The notes under the pieces were generated by a model. That model did no database searches. It saw nothing but the letters and a program-made list of their open reading frames with translations, and had not been told where the DNA came from. From assembly GCA_963699055.1 (NCBI GenBank), contig CAVOTA010000003.1, positions 1-64,000 on the forward strand: a DNA stretch of 64,000 nucleotides. The letters run 5' to 3'. Positions 1 to 8,843 of this stretch are shown here, one piece after another. This DNA comes from Bog-756 sp963699055 (GTDB lineage: Bacteria > Actinomycetota > Acidimicrobiia > Acidimicrobiales > RAAP-2). Both the position numbers and the translations under genes were made by a program. Numbering within the stretch: the stretch's first letter is position 1; each line of letters starts with the position of its first letter.

Positions 1-531
1 GGCGACCTCGACACCGTCAACCAGGTCGAGGTCATCGACACCTTCCGTCCGGTCCGCGAGGACCTCGACCGGATGTCGGCCGCCCTCACCATGCTGGAGG
101 TGATCGACCAGGTCGGCCAGGAGCGCCACGCCAACCCGCAGCTGTACTCGATGGGGGTCCGGGCCCTGGCCGCCCTGGCCGGGCGGAACTCGCCCATGGT
201 GACCCCGGCGTTCCTGCTCAAGGTACTGGCCCTCGAGGGTTCGGCCCCGGTGCTCGACGGCTGCGTGTCCTGCGGCGAGGACGACCCGGACCAGCTGGTG
301 GCCTTCGACATCGTCGAGGGAGGTGTGCTGTGCCGGTCGTGCCGGCGGGGCCGGCCGCTGTCGCCCGACGGACTGGCCCTGCTGCGGCGCACCCTCGGGG
401 GTGGCCTGTCCGGTGTACTGGCCGAGCCCCGGTCACCGGCCACCGACGAGGTGTCGGCGCTGGCCACCGAGGCCATGGAGGCCCATCTCGACCGCCGGCT
501 GCGCTCGGTCCGGGCTGGACAGGTCTCCTGA
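1..531 (+). CDS. recO: DNA repair protein RecO, C-terminal part
   Basis: The frame is open from base 1 and gives the last 176 residues of RecO, which helps RecF/RecR load RecA on SSB-coated gaps and anneals complementary strands. Visible are the helical core (FLLKVLALEGSAPVL) and a four-cysteine zinc site, CVSC about 20 residues before CRSC (visible residues 88, 91, 111, 114). Length and spacing match the family C-terminal domain. The N-terminal OB fold lies upstream of the window. This gene is intact, unlike the three that follow it. Confidence 0.9.
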   Translation, partial: GDLDTVNQVEVIDTFRPVREDLDRMSAALTMLEVIDQVGQERHANPQLYSMGVRALAALAGRNSPMVTPAFLLKVLALEGSAPVLDGCVSCGEDDPDQLVAFDIVEGGVLCRSCRRGRPLSPDGLALLRRTLGGGLSGVLAEPRSPATDEVSALATEAMEAHLDRRLRSVRAGQVS

Positions 532-573
532 ACGGCGCCCGTCCCGTGGACCACGCGCCATGACGTCGGTCCG

Positions 574-1917
574 GTGACGCCCGTGCCGGTGGTGTTCTGG
601 TTCCGTCGCGATCTGCGGCTCGCCGACCACCCGGCCCTGGCGGTCGCCGTCGGCGAGGCGCGGGCCACCGGTGGGGCGGTGGTCCCCCTCTTCGTCGTCG
701 ACGATGGGCTGATGGCCTCGGGTGGGCCCAACCGGCGCGGCCTACCTGGTCCGCACGTTGGCCGCGCTGGGACGACTCGCTCGGCGGGACGCTGACCCTG
801 CGCCGGGGCCGCCCCGAGCAGGTGGTGGCGGCGGTGGCGGCCGAGGTCGGGGCCGCACTGGTGGTGGCCACCGGCGACTGTGCCCCCTACGGGCGGCGCC
901 GGGACGCCCGGGTCGCTGCCGCCCTGGCCGCCGACGGCCGGGAGCTCCGTCGGGTCGGCTCCCCCTACGCGGTGTCCCCCGGACGGGCGGTGACCGGCGT
1001 GGGCCGCCCCTTCCGGGTGTTCACCCCGTTCCGCCGGGCCTGGGCGGCACACGGCTGGCCGCTCCCGTCGGACCCGCCGGTCGGGGCGACCTGGTCCCGG
1101 GGGCCGGCCGACGTGACCCTGGCCGAGCTCGACCCCGACCCGGCGACCGTGGGTGCGGCGCCGGCGGCGGCGGGGGAGGCGGCCGCCGGCGAGCTCCTCG
1201 AGCGTTCTGCGCCGGTCCCGCCGCCACCTACGCGGCCCACCGCGACCGTCCCTACCGGCCGGGCACGTCCCGGCTCTCGCCCCACCTGCGCTTCGGCACC
1301 GTCCACCCCCGCCAGGTCCTGGCCAGGACGCCCCGGGGCCCTCGGCGGAGGCGTTCCGGTCGGAGCTGGCCTGGCGGGAATTCTCCGCCGACGTCCTGTG
1401 GCACCGGCCCGAATCGGCCTGGGCGGCCCTCCAGCCCGTCGGTGACCACCTGCGCTCGGACACCGGACCCGGCGCCGACGCCCGGTTCCGGGCCTGGGCC
1501 GACGGGCGTACCGGCTACCCGCTGGTCGACGCCGGGATGCGCCAGCTGCTGGCCGAGGGGTGGATGCACAACCGGGTGCGCATGGTGGCGGCCTTTCCTG
1601 GTCAAGGACCTCCACCTCGACTGGCGGCTGGGGCGCGCGTGGTTCCTCGGCACTCTGGTCGACGGCGACCTGGCCTCCAACCAGCACGGCTGGCAGTGGG
1701 TGGCGGGACCGGACCGACGCCGCCCCCTTCCACCGGGTCTTCAACCCCGCCGGCAGGCCGGAGCGCTTCGACCCTGACGGCACCTACGTGGCCCGCTACG
1801 TGCCCGAGCCGGACGCCGGCCTACCCGTTCGCCCCTCGTGGACCACGCCGACGAGCGCGGGGAGGCCCTGGCCCGCTGGCAGGAGGCCCGGGACGGGTGG
1901 CGGGCGGCCCGGCGTGA
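574..1917 (+). pseudogene. phr: deoxyribodipyrimidine photolyase, multiple frameshifts
   Basis: Class I CPD photolyase, which uses FAD and light to split pyrimidine dimers. The ATG at 574 gives VVFWFRRDLRLADHPAL, the typical start of the antenna domain. Pieces then appear in all three frames in the correct order: the Rossmann-like half to about 1130, then SRLSPHLRFGTVHPRQVLA, FRSELAWREFSADVLWHRP, GYPLVDAGMRQLLAEGWMHN, ASNQHGWQWVAG and the C-terminal FNPAG region to about 1860. I count at least five frame changes (near 720, 1220, 1330, 1600, 1710 and later). The FAD-domain motifs are conserved, so the damage is recent or is a sequence error. The end is set at the TGA that overlaps the GTG of hemW (GTGA). 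Confidence 0.8.
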
Positions 1918-3065
1918 CGGGTCCCCGGGTCGACCCGGCGCCGTTCGGGGTCTACGTGCACGTGCCGTTCTGCCGGCACCGGTGCGACTACTGCGCGTTT
2001 GCCACCTACACCGACCGGGACCACCTGATGGACGCCTACGTCGCGGCGTGGCCACCGAGCTCGGCCGGCCGTCGAGCGCGAGGGATCCCGCCGCCACCTC
2101 GGTGTTCTTCGGTGGCGGCACGCCGTCCCGGCTGCCCGCCGACCTGCTGGCGCGGTGCTGGACGCCGTGCCCCGGCGCCCGGGGGCCGAGGTGACCGTCG
2201 AGTGCAATCCCGAGGACGTCACCCCGGGACGCTCGCCGCCTACCGGGCCGCCGGGGTCACCCGGGTCTCGCTCGGCGTGCAGTCGACCGTCGCCCACGTC
2301 CTGGTCGGACTGGGCCGCCGCCACGGCCCCGACCAGGTGGCCGGGGCGGCCGCGGCTGGTGGCCGGCGGCCGGGTTCGCGTCGTGGAACATGGACCTGAT
2401 CATCGGTGGGGCGGGGAGCGCGACGAGGACTGGGAGCGGAGCCTGGCCGACGTGCTGGCGCTCGACCGGCCGCCGCCGCATGTCAGCGCCTACGCCCTCA
2501 CCGTCGAGCCGGGACACCGCTCGACCGCGGCCCGGACGCCACCCCGACGACGACGTGCAGGCGGGGCGGTACGAGGCGGCCGAGCGGTCCTCTCGCCGCC
2601 GGCTACCGGTGGGAGGAGATCTCCAACTGGGCGCGGCCCGGCCACGAGTGCCGCCACAACCACCTCTACTGGGACCAGGGGGACTACCGGGGCATCGGCT
2701 CGCGGCCCACTCCCACCGCGGCGGCCACCGGTGGTGGAACGTCCGCACCCCCGACCGCTACGTGGCCCTGGTGGAGGCCGACCGGTCACCACGGCCGGCG
2801 AGGAGCGGCTGGACCCGGCGGAGCGGCCCTTCGGGCCTCGCCCTGGCCCTGCGCACCCGCGCGGGGGTTCCGACCGCGCCTTGCCCGACCACCCCGACCT
2901 GGACGGCCTGGTCGAGCGGCCGGAGGCCGGGCCGTGCTGACCGTGCGGGGCCGGCTGCTGGCCAACGCCGTGACCACCTACTTCTGGTGGGACCCCGGGA
3001 GCTCGGCTGGGGTAAGGGTCCGGGGACCACCCGGTACGCTTCCCCCCTATGCCCGAGCCGGATAG
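1914..3065 (+). pseudogene. hemW: radical SAM coproporphyrinogen III oxidase-like HemW, multiple frameshifts
   Basis: The GTG at 1914 overlaps the end of phr. The N-terminus reads FGVYVHVPFCRHRCDYCAF with the radical-SAM CxxxCxxC cluster. Further HemW signatures follow in shifting frames: SVFFGGGTPSRLP, VTVECNPEDV, GVTRVSLGVQS, HVSAYALTVEPG, YRWEEISNWARPGHECRHN, YWDQGDYRGIGS. HemW binds haem and a 4Fe-4S cluster and is proposed to be a haem chaperone. Eight or more indels are needed to join the pieces. The 3' end is uncertain: the family C-terminus (RLLANAVTTYF) lies near 2955-2990, and the first in-frame stop is 3063-3065, overlapping the glyS start. Confidence 0.75.
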
Positions 3066-4412
3066 TCCCCAGACGCTCGTCCGAACGTTCCGACCTCCTC
3101 GAGAAGGTGGTCGGGCTGTGCAAGCGGAGGGGGTTCGTGTTCCCGTCGGCTGAGATCTACGGGGGAATCCGCTCCACCTACGACTACGGGCCGCTTGGGG
3201 TCCACCTGCTCCGCAACGTCAAGAGGCCTGGTGGCGAGGCGATGGTCCAGGACCGCGACGACGTCGTGGGGATCGACGCCGCCATCCTGACGAACCCGAA
3301 GGTCTGGGAGGCCTCGGGACACCTGGCCACCTTCACCGATCCGCTGGTCGACTGCCGGAACTGCCAGGAGCGTTGGCGAGCGGACCAGATCGACGGGACG
3401 TGCCCGAATTGCGGGTCGAAGGAGTTCACCGAGGCGCGGCCGTTCAACCTCATGTTCAAGACCTACGTCGGCCCCGTGGAGGACAGGCGCGCCGCCGCCT
3501 ACCTGCGTCCCGAGACGGCGCAGGGCATGTTCGTCAACTTCGTGAACGTGCTCCAGACCACCCGCAAGAAGCCGCCGTTCGGTATCGCCCAGATCGGCAA
3601 GGCGTTCCGCAACGAGATCACGCCGCGCAACTTCGTCTTCCGCACCCGCGAGTTCGAGCAGATGGAGATGGAGTACTTCGTCCCCCCGGCGGAGGGCCCG
3701 AAGTGGTTCGAGTACTGGTGCGGCGAGCGGCTCGCCTGGTACCTCGGCCTAGGGCATCCCCGACCAACCAGCTGCGCCTGCGCCAGCACGAGCCACCGAG
3801 CTGTCCCATTACTCGGCGGGCACGGCGGACGTCGAGTTCTCTTCCCCTGGGGCTGGGACGAGCTGGAAGGCGTCGCCAACCGCACGGACTTCGACCTCCG
3901 CGCCCACGCCGCCGCCTCCGGCACGAAGCTCGAGTACTTCGATCAGGCCTCCGGCGAGCACTACATGCCGCACGTCATCGAGCCGGCGGCCGGCGCCACC
4001 CGCACGATGATGGCCATGCTGCTGGCGGCCTACACCGAGGACGAGGTCGCCGGCGAGGACCGGGCGGTGCTGCGGCTCCACCCGCGCATCGCCCCGTACC
4101 GGTCGGCGGTGCTGCCGCTGTCGAAGAAGGAGACGCTGACGCCGCTGGCCCGCAAGGAGATCTGCCGCGCTGCAGCGGCGCTTCATCTGTGACTACGACA
4201 AGACGCAGGCGATCGGCAGGCGATACCGCCGCCAAGACGAGGTCGGCACGCCGCTGTGCGTGACGGTGGACTTCGACTCGCTCGAGGACCACGCCGTCAC
4301 GGTGAGAGACCGCGACACGACCGAGCAGGTGCGGGTCCGGTCGACGGAGCTGGTGGCCGAACTCCGACGGCGCATGGACGTGGCCACCGCCCGTCCGGGC
4401 TCGCCCGGCTGA
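3049..4412 (+). pseudogene. glyS: glycyl-tRNA synthetase (alpha2 type), frameshifted
   Basis: Class II glycyl-tRNA synthetase of the single-chain dimeric type. Recognisable are LLEKVVGLCKRRGFVFPSA, GGIRSTYDYGPLGV (motif 1 region), zinc-like CxxC pairs (CRNC, CPNC), AYLRPETAQGMFVNF, FRTREFEQMEMEYF (motif 2), LFPWGWDELEGVANRTD and the anticodon domain ending at TGA 4410-4412. The ATG at 3049 is not in frame with the main body, so an indel lies near 3065-3080. Compensating shifts occur at 3220-3240 (NVKR region) and 3750-3835, and another shift at about 4168 moves the anticodon-binding domain to a different frame. This gene is normally essential, which argues for sequence error rather than decay. 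Confidence 0.8.
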
Positions 4413-4423
4413 CCGGACGTACC

Positions 4424-4457
4424 CCGGCCCGGCTCCGGTGACCGGCGGCCGGGCCGG
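4424..4457 (+). terminator. stem-loop after glyS
   Basis: CCGGCCCGG (4424-4432) pairs perfectly with CCGGGCCGG (4449-4457) around a 16-nt loop, 11 nt after the glyS stop. There is no clear U-run, so termination efficiency is uncertain. Confidence 0.4.
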
Positions 4458-4592
4458 TCGGTCGACCGTTCCGTACCGAGCGGGGTCTTGCGCCCGCGGG
4501 GGTGGGCATCCGGTGCCTGACCGGGCCCGAACCGTGCCCCGCCCATCCGGCGACGGGGCACGGGAGTCCCTCTGGGAATAGCCTCGTGATCC

Positions 4593-5045
4593 ATGGAGAC
4601 GGTCTACGAATCCGTCGGTGGCTACGACGCCATCGTGCGCCTGGCGGCGGCGTGGCATGCCCGCGTGATGTCCGACGAGGTGGTGAGCCACGCGTTCAGC
4701 CATGGATTCCATCCACGGCACACCGAACGGCTGGCTGCCTACTGGGCCGAGGCGCTCGGAGGTCCGACACACTATTCGGACAGCTATGGCGACGAGAGCG
4801 ATGTGGTGCGGATGCACAGCGGGAAAGGACCGCACGACGAGATGGACCGGAGGGCGGTTGCCTGCTTCGACGAGGCCCTGCGGGACATCGGACTGGCGGG
4901 CGAAGATCGGCTCTCAGCCGTCCTGCACGGTTACTTCGTGTGGGCGACCACGACCACGATGTCGCGCTATCCCACTTCCGAGGGTGAAGTCCCCGACGGG
5001 CTCAGCATCCCCCGTTGGTCCTGGGACGGGCTCGCGGACAACTAG
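4593..5045 (+). CDS. group II-like truncated haemoglobin
   Basis: 150 residues beginning METVYESVGGYDAIVRLAAA, the start typical of actinobacterial trHbO-type globins, which bind haem and O2/NO in the cytoplasm. The helical body contains AYWAEALGGPTHYS and then VRMHSGKGPH. The histidine in MHSG (about residue 80) is the likely proximal ligand. Trp residues near the C-terminus (FVWATTTT, PRWSWDG) are also family-like. No strong Shine-Dalgarno precedes the ATG. The gene stands alone between glyS and the HTH gene and marks the left edge of the accessory island. Function in O2/NO/peroxide handling is inferred from family. Confidence 0.85.
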   Translation: METVYESVGGYDAIVRLAAAWHARVMSDEVVSHAFSHGFHPRHTERLAAYWAEALGGPTHYSDSYGDESDVVRMHSGKGPHDEMDRRAVACFDEALRDIGLAGEDRLSAVLHGYFVWATTTTMSRYPTSEGEVPDGLSIPRWSWDGLADN

Positions 5046-5057
5046 GGACGGCGGACT

Positions 5058-5087
5058 GGTGCCCCGCTGCCGGCGGCGGGTGGCACC
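5058..5087 (+). terminator. stem-loop after the globin gene
   Basis: GGTGCC (5058-5063) pairs with GGCACC (5082-5087), with additional inner CCGC/GCGG pairing, 13 nt downstream of the globin stop. It is probably a terminator without a U-tract. Its loop, GCCGGCGGCGGGTGGCA at 5069-5085, also loosely resembles the island boundary site. Confidence 0.45.
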
Positions 5088-5113
5088 CACGGTCCCACGG
5101 ACCCACGGTCAGC

Positions 5114-5130
5114 GTCAAGATAGTCTTGAC
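5114..5130. promoter_or_regulatory. perfect palindrome, likely operator of the adjacent HTH gene
   Basis: GTCAAGATAGTCTTGAC has 7-bp arms (GTCAAGA/TCTTGAC) around a TAG centre and ends 3 nt before the GTG of the small HTH gene. A site in this position would overlap the promoter or start of that gene, which suggests autoregulation. Confidence 0.6.
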
Positions 5131-5133
5131 ATC

Positions 5134-5334
5134 GTGAATGAGGAGTGGGGGCCGGAGATCAGTCACATCATCCAGGCCGACCGTGATCTGAAGGTGGCCG
5201 ATCTGACGCTTCGACGACGAGTTGCGACGGCTCGAAAGGTCGGGTGTTCCTGGGCTTCCGTCGGATTCGCGCTCGGAATCACTCGGCAGGCAGCGCAACA
5301 GAGGTTCGGAGCCGACGAGGGCCGGAAGAACTGA
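5134..5334 (+). CDS. small helix-turn-helix protein
   Basis: 66 residues from a GTG start chosen because it directly follows the palindrome. The C-terminal half (SWASVGFALGITRQAAQQRFG) is a classic helix-turn-helix with a short turn (LGITRQA). The N-terminal half is a charged helix (LRRRVATARKVG). Proteins of this size and type are usually DNA-binding regulators. The palindrome at 5114-5130 is the obvious target. No partner gene is visible in the same operon. Frame and length make it a real gene, but the regulon is unknown. Confidence 0.65.
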   Translation: MNEEWGPEISHIIQADRDLKVADLTLRRRVATARKVGCSWASVGFALGITRQAAQQRFGADEGRKN

Positions 5335-5494
5335 CACACTCCTGGATGTAGGGGGCAGTGGCGGTAGGTGGCAGTGGGTCACGATTCAACCTACCTATCC
5401 CGTCGTTTCGTCAACTCTCGACAGCGAAGAGAGACCAAATCCCAGGCGCGCCCTTCAGTTCGTGTTCGCGAACGCGCCCGAAGTGGGTCACACT

Positions 5495-5509
5495 CCCGGC
5501 GTACCGAGG
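5495..5509 (+). repeat. cassette-boundary site copy 1 (degenerate)
   Basis: CCCGGCGTACCGAGG matches the first seven bases of the island consensus exactly and the rest weakly. It is the first copy entering the island, upstream of the 5577/5684 gene pair. Confidence 0.45.
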
Positions 5510-5564
5510 CGGGCAGCGTGGGATCGTTCAAGGTCATGAGGATGGTCCGGGGTGGAGTTTCGGG

Positions 5565-5570
5565 CATACT
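5565..5570 (+). promoter_or_regulatory. -10 hexamer of a leaderless start
   Basis: CATACT followed by exactly 6 nt and then GTG 5577, the same spacing seen at about ten starts in this island. Confidence 0.45.
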
Positions 5571-5576
5571 GAATCC

Positions 5577-5687
5577 GTGCGGCGCGAGGAAGACCCGAGC
5601 CGCCTGACGATCGTGGTCGAAGAAGCCTGGCGACGGTCGGCGCGAACCCGAGACGTCGGCCATGTTCGCTCGAAAGGGGCCGTATGA
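5577..5687 (+). CDS. 36-residue ORF coupled to the SRPBCC gene
   Basis: The GTG lies 6 nt after a CATACT hexamer. The frame encodes 36 residues (starts VRREEDPSRLTIVVEEAWRR) and its TGA overlaps the ATG of the next gene (ATGA, 5684-5687). Position and overlap suggest a short leader peptide or a residual regulator translationally coupled to the SRPBCC gene. No family recognised. Confidence 0.4.
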   Translation: MRREEDPSRLTIVVEEAWRRSARTRDVGHVRSKGAV

Positions 5688-6178
5688 CGCCGGTGGACTT
5701 CACTGCCATGGCGGTCGAAGTAGCAGGCCGGTTCAATGAACCACCCGAAACTGTCTGGGGCTTGTTGACCGATGTCGAGCGCATGGCTGGTCTGGGTCCT
5801 GAGCATTTTCGCGCCCGTTGGCTGACACCAGGGCCCTCCGTGGGTGCCCGCTTCGAGGGATGGAACCGAATCGGCGAACGCGAGTGGGACGTCACTTGCG
5901 TGGTGACCGTCTGCCGACCGCCTGAATTCATCGAGTGGAACGTGGGCGAAGGGCCATTCCCGTCGTCGACCTGGTCCTACATCATCTCCCCGGACGGCGA
6001 GGGATCGACGCTTGTGACCCAGCAATTTCGCCACGGTACGGGCGAGAGCGGCGTGAGCAAGGCCATCGAAGAACATCCCGAGCGTGCAGCCCTGATCATG
6101 GAACATCGATCGAACACGCTCCGCACCAACATGATCTCAACCCTCGAAGCTGCCACCCGACTACTCGAAAGGCAATGA
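5684..6178 (+). CDS. SRPBCC (START-like) family protein
   Basis: 164 residues. The N-terminus VAGRFNEPPETVWGLLTDVERM is the first strand-helix of the SRPBCC/polyketide-cyclase fold, with PGPSVGARFEGWNR and EREWDVTCVVTVCRPPEFIEW forming the next strands and a long C-terminal helix (residues about 125-163). These proteins bind hydrophobic ligands in a central cavity, and the ligand is not predictable here. The ATG has AAAGGGG 4 nt upstream and overlaps the preceding small ORF. It is the only sizeable gene between boundary sites at 5495 and 6259. Confidence 0.75.
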   Translation: MTPVDFTAMAVEVAGRFNEPPETVWGLLTDVERMAGLGPEHFRARWLTPGPSVGARFEGWNRIGEREWDVTCVVTVCRPPEFIEWNVGEGPFPSSTWSYIISPDGEGSTLVTQQFRHGTGESGVSKAIEEHPERAALIMEHRSNTLRTNMISTLEAATRLLERQ

Positions 6179-6258
6179 GGCTCGCTGGACATCGCCTAAT
6201 CCGCGTCATACCCAGCGACCTTTGGCAGGACCGGTCACGTTCGCGAAAGCGACACATT

Positions 6259-6272
6259 CCCGGCGATCGGGG
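6259..6272 (+). repeat. cassette-boundary site copy 2
   Basis: CCCGGCGATCGGGG, an exact match to the consensus core, lying 26 nt from the stop of the minus-strand NTF2-like gene. Confidence 0.7.
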
Positions 6273-6297
6273 ACCGGTCAGGGCAGAACGCTCAGCC

Positions 6298-6681
6298 TTA
6301 GGGAGCATTCATGTTGAAGGCATCAATTGCCAACCTCAACGATCCGTCAGACCCGCGCCTGTAGATCGCAACGGATTTCCCGGCTGCCTGAACCTGGTCG
6401 GCATCCTGCGAATCGGCCCCCAACCCAAAACTCCCAATCTCGATCACGTAATCGCCTGCATCAATCAGGTCCTGAGTTTGTAGATCCAGAGAACGGAAAA
6501 CCCAGGCGAAAATCCCATCCATGAATGCCCTGATTGCATCGCGACCCTCAACGAGGGGAAACCCAGGGGGCAGGTACCTGGCATCTTCGGTGTAGAGGTT
6601 CGCCACGCCGGCTGAGTCCTGCTTGCCGAAGTGCCTGGAGTATTCGGCGTGGATCGCTTCGACATCGTCCCTGCGTCCCAT
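6298..6681 (-). CDS. SnoaL/NTF2-like protein
   Basis: 127 residues with the NTF2-like cone fold pattern: N-terminal helix (DVEAIHAEYSRHFGKQD), the AGVANLYTEDARYLPPGFP segment typical of SnoaL/DUF4440 proteins, then GRDAIRAFMDGIF and beta strands to the C-terminus. Such proteins are small cytoplasmic enzymes or ligand binders, and no catalytic residues can be assigned. GGAGG lies 4 nt before the ATG, so this gene uses a normal ribosome site. Its stop faces the boundary site at 6259. A second NTF2-like gene at 12751 has the same fold but little sequence identity. Confidence 0.7.
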   Translation of the reverse strand: MGRRDDVEAIHAEYSRHFGKQDSAGVANLYTEDARYLPPGFPLVEGRDAIRAFMDGIFAWVFRSLDLQTQDLIDAGDYVIEIGSFGLGADSQDADQVQAAGKSVAIYRRGSDGSLRLAIDAFNMNAP

Positions 6682-7102
6682 GAACCTCCGAACAGAACGA
6701 GCAGCTGCGGCGAGCAGAGCATGGCGCCTGAATGCCGACAGTCAAGCGGAACTAAACCGTCGACCGAGATCCGAATAGACGGAGGCCCGGCCCCCAGCGG
6801 ACTCTACAAGTGGGAAATTCGAACAATGTCCGAGCATCTGAGCTCTCCCCGTCCCGGCGTAGGGGACACGCCGATGAGTCTTCGCCTGCTGTCCGTGGGA
6901 GCAAGGCCTGCGGGAGCGCAGGCAGGTACCTGCTTCCACCACGGCGCACCTCCCGCCGGACGGTCGGGAAGCCGCCACGCCCGTTCGGCCGTGCTCGTAC
7001 TGTGGATCCGAAGAAACTCGGTGATCGATGTCGAAGAATGGCACCCCCGTTCGACTCATTGACGAGAAGTTCACCGACCACAGACCAAGAGGAGTGATCG
7101 AC
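6682..7102. other. intergenic stretch between divergent genes
   Basis: 421 nt between the NTF2-like and DGPF genes. It contains boundary site copy 3 (6853-6868) and GC-rich direct and inverted pieces. I see no convincing ORF in it. Confidence 0.4.
6853..6868 (+). repeat. cassette-boundary site copy 3
   Basis: CCCGGCGTAGGGGACA, same orientation as the other copies. It separates the NTF2-like gene from the DGPF/ECF sigma pair. Confidence 0.55.
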
Positions 7103-7477
7103 ATGCCCCGGTTCATGGGATTCGTGAGGATGGAAGAGGGCGTCGGGACGCCGCCACAGGCGTTGTTCGACGCGATGGACGAGTACATCGGCGAGCGGGC
7201 CAGCAAGGGGATCTTCCTCGACGGTGGCGGTCTCTACGGGACGGAGGACGCGGTGAACTACGTCGTCCGCCAGGGCGAGGTCACCCGCGTCGACGGGCCA
7301 TACTCCGAGGCCAAGGAGGTCGTCGGCGGTTGGGCCATCATGGAATACCCGAGTCTTGAGGAGGCCGCCGAGGACCAGCGGTCCTTCGCCGAACTCCATG
7401 CCAAGCATTGGCCCGAGGTCACGGTGATCTCCACGCTGCGCCAGATCTCGACCGGCCCGGAGGCGCCCGACGCCTGA
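7103..7477 (+). CDS. YCII-related DGPF-domain protein
   Basis: 124 residues starting MPRFMGFVRMEEGVG. The diagnostic VDGPYSEAKEVVGGWAIME block (residues about 66-84) identifies the DGPF subfamily of YCII-like dimeric alpha-beta proteins. The ATG is chosen for its ribosome site (GAGGAG 7 nt upstream). An in-frame ATG at 7028 has none. DGPF proteins are the conserved partners of ECF42-group sigma factors, and the sigma gene follows here after 85 nt, so the two probably form one module. Biochemical role is unproven. Confidence 0.85.
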   Translation: MPRFMGFVRMEEGVGTPPQALFDAMDEYIGERASKGIFLDGGGLYGTEDAVNYVVRQGEVTRVDGPYSEAKEVVGGWAIMEYPSLEEAAEDQRSFAELHAKHWPEVTVISTLRQISTGPEAPDA

Positions 7478-7550
7478 CGCCGGACTTGTCCGTGCTCAGC
7501 CTGCCAGTGGCGGCAGTGGGCAGATGGCGGGAGGTCCGAGCCGGCATCAC

Positions 7551-7556
7551 TACGCT
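7551..7556 (+). promoter_or_regulatory. -10 hexamer of the ECF sigma gene
   Basis: TACGCT followed by 6 nt and GTG 7563. This indicates a leaderless transcript separate from the DGPF gene. Confidence 0.5.
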
Positions 7557-7562
7557 GGCGTG

Positions 7563-8843
7563 GTGCCGGCTCGGACCCGTCCCGACGACCCCAACGGGGC
7601 CGTCTATGCCGTCTGGCGGACCGAGTCGGCCCGGCTCGTGGCAGCCCTCACACGGATGACTCGCGACGTGAGCCTCGCCGAGGACCTGGCCCAGGACGCC
7701 CTCGTCGCCGCGCTCGAGCAGTGGCCGGAGACGGGCGTGCCGGACAACCCGATCGCATGGCTCATGACCGTGGCGAAGCGCCGAGCCATCGACCACTTCC
7801 GGCGCACCGAGACCATGCGCCGCAAGGTCACCGAGCTGGGAGGTGCCAGCGACAGGCATCCGGCGGCGGTGGCCGACGTCGAGCGTCAGGTCGACTACAT
7901 CGAGGACGACGTCCTCCGCCTCGTATTCCTGTCCTGCAATCCGGTGCTGACGCCCCCGTCACGGGCAGCGCTTACCCTGCGGCTCGTCGGCGGCCTCACC
8001 ACGGCCGAGATCGCCCGAGGATTCCTCGTCACCGAGTCCACCATGGGGCAACGGATTTCCCGGGCGAAGAAGACGCTGTCGGATGCCCACGCCGAGTTCG
8101 AGCTACCGGTGGGAGCGGAACGGATCGAGCGGCTCGACGACGTCATGGCGGTCATCTACCTGATCTTCAACGAGGGGTACACGGCCACCACGGGTGAGGA
8201 CTGGATGCGCCCGGATCTCGTGGACGAGGCGATCCGGCTGGTGCGGATGCTGGTCGATCTCACTCCCGACGAACCCGAAGTGCTCGCTCTGCAGGCCCTC
8301 CTCGAGATCCAGGGCTCGCGGATGCCGGCCCGCCTCGACGAGCACGGGATCCCGGTCCTGCTGGAGGAGCAGGACCGTAGCCTCTGGGATCAGGTGCGCG
8401 TCCGGCGGGGCCTAGCGGCCCTGGGGCGAGCGGAGGAGTTGGCCGCGACCGGCGCCTCGGTCGGGCGGTACTTCCTGCAGGCCCTGATCGCGGCGCAGCA
8501 CGCGCGTGCGGAGCGCGCAGAGGAGACGGACTGGCACCGGATCGCGGCTCTCTACGATGTCCTGTCCCGCACCGCGCCCGGACCGGTCGTTGAGGTCAAC
8601 CGGGCCGTCGCCCACGGTCGGGCGTTCGGTGCCGACGCCGGTCTCGCCGTCCTGCACGAGGTACGCGACGACGCGCTCGGCGGGTCACCGTTGGTGCCGA
8701 GCGTGCGTGGAGACCTGCTCGAGCGGGCTGGTCGGCACGATCAGGCGATGGCCGCGTTCACCGAGGCGGCGGCACGTTCGGCGAATGCGGGTGAACGCGC
8801 CGTACTTGTGCGCCGGGCGGACCAGAACCGGCAGCCTTCCTAG
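7563..8843 (+). CDS. ECF42-type RNA polymerase sigma factor with C-terminal TPR-like domain
   Basis: 426 residues, about twice the length of a minimal ECF sigma. The sigma2 region covers residues about 15-80 (SLAEDLAQDALVAALEQWP, IAWLMTVAKRRAIDHFRR). Sigma4 follows at about 115-170 (LTLRLVGGLTTAEIARGFL, TESTMGQRISRAKKTL). The remaining 240 residues are helical and TPR-like (LVDEAIRLVRMLVDLTPDEPEVLAL, GRHDQAMAAFTEAAARS), as in group ECF42. This group is known to be linked to DGPF genes rather than to an anti-sigma factor, and the same arrangement is present here. The start GTG 7563 is preferred over ATG 7524 because of the -10 hexamer at 7551. Confidence 0.88.
   Translation: MPARTRPDDPNGAVYAVWRTESARLVAALTRMTRDVSLAEDLAQDALVAALEQWPETGVPDNPIAWLMTVAKRRAIDHFRRTETMRRKVTELGGASDRHPAAVADVERQVDYIEDDVLRLVFLSCNPVLTPPSRAALTLRLVGGLTTAEIARGFLVTESTMGQRISRAKKTLSDAHAEFELPVGAERIERLDDVMAVIYLIFNEGYTATTGEDWMRPDLVDEAIRLVRMLVDLTPDEPEVLALQALLEIQGSRMPARLDEHGIPVLLEEQDRSLWDQVRVRRGLAALGRAEELAATGASVGRYFLQALIAAQHARAERAEETDWHRIAALYDVLSRTAPGPVVEVNRAVAHGRAFGADAGLAVLHEVRDDALGGSPLVPSVRGDLLERAGRHDQAMAAFTEAAARSANAGERAVLVRRADQNRQPS

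Noticed and set aside
574..4412. Programmed frameshifting in phr, hemW and glyS
   Set aside because: Too many shifts, in both directions, without slippery heptamers.
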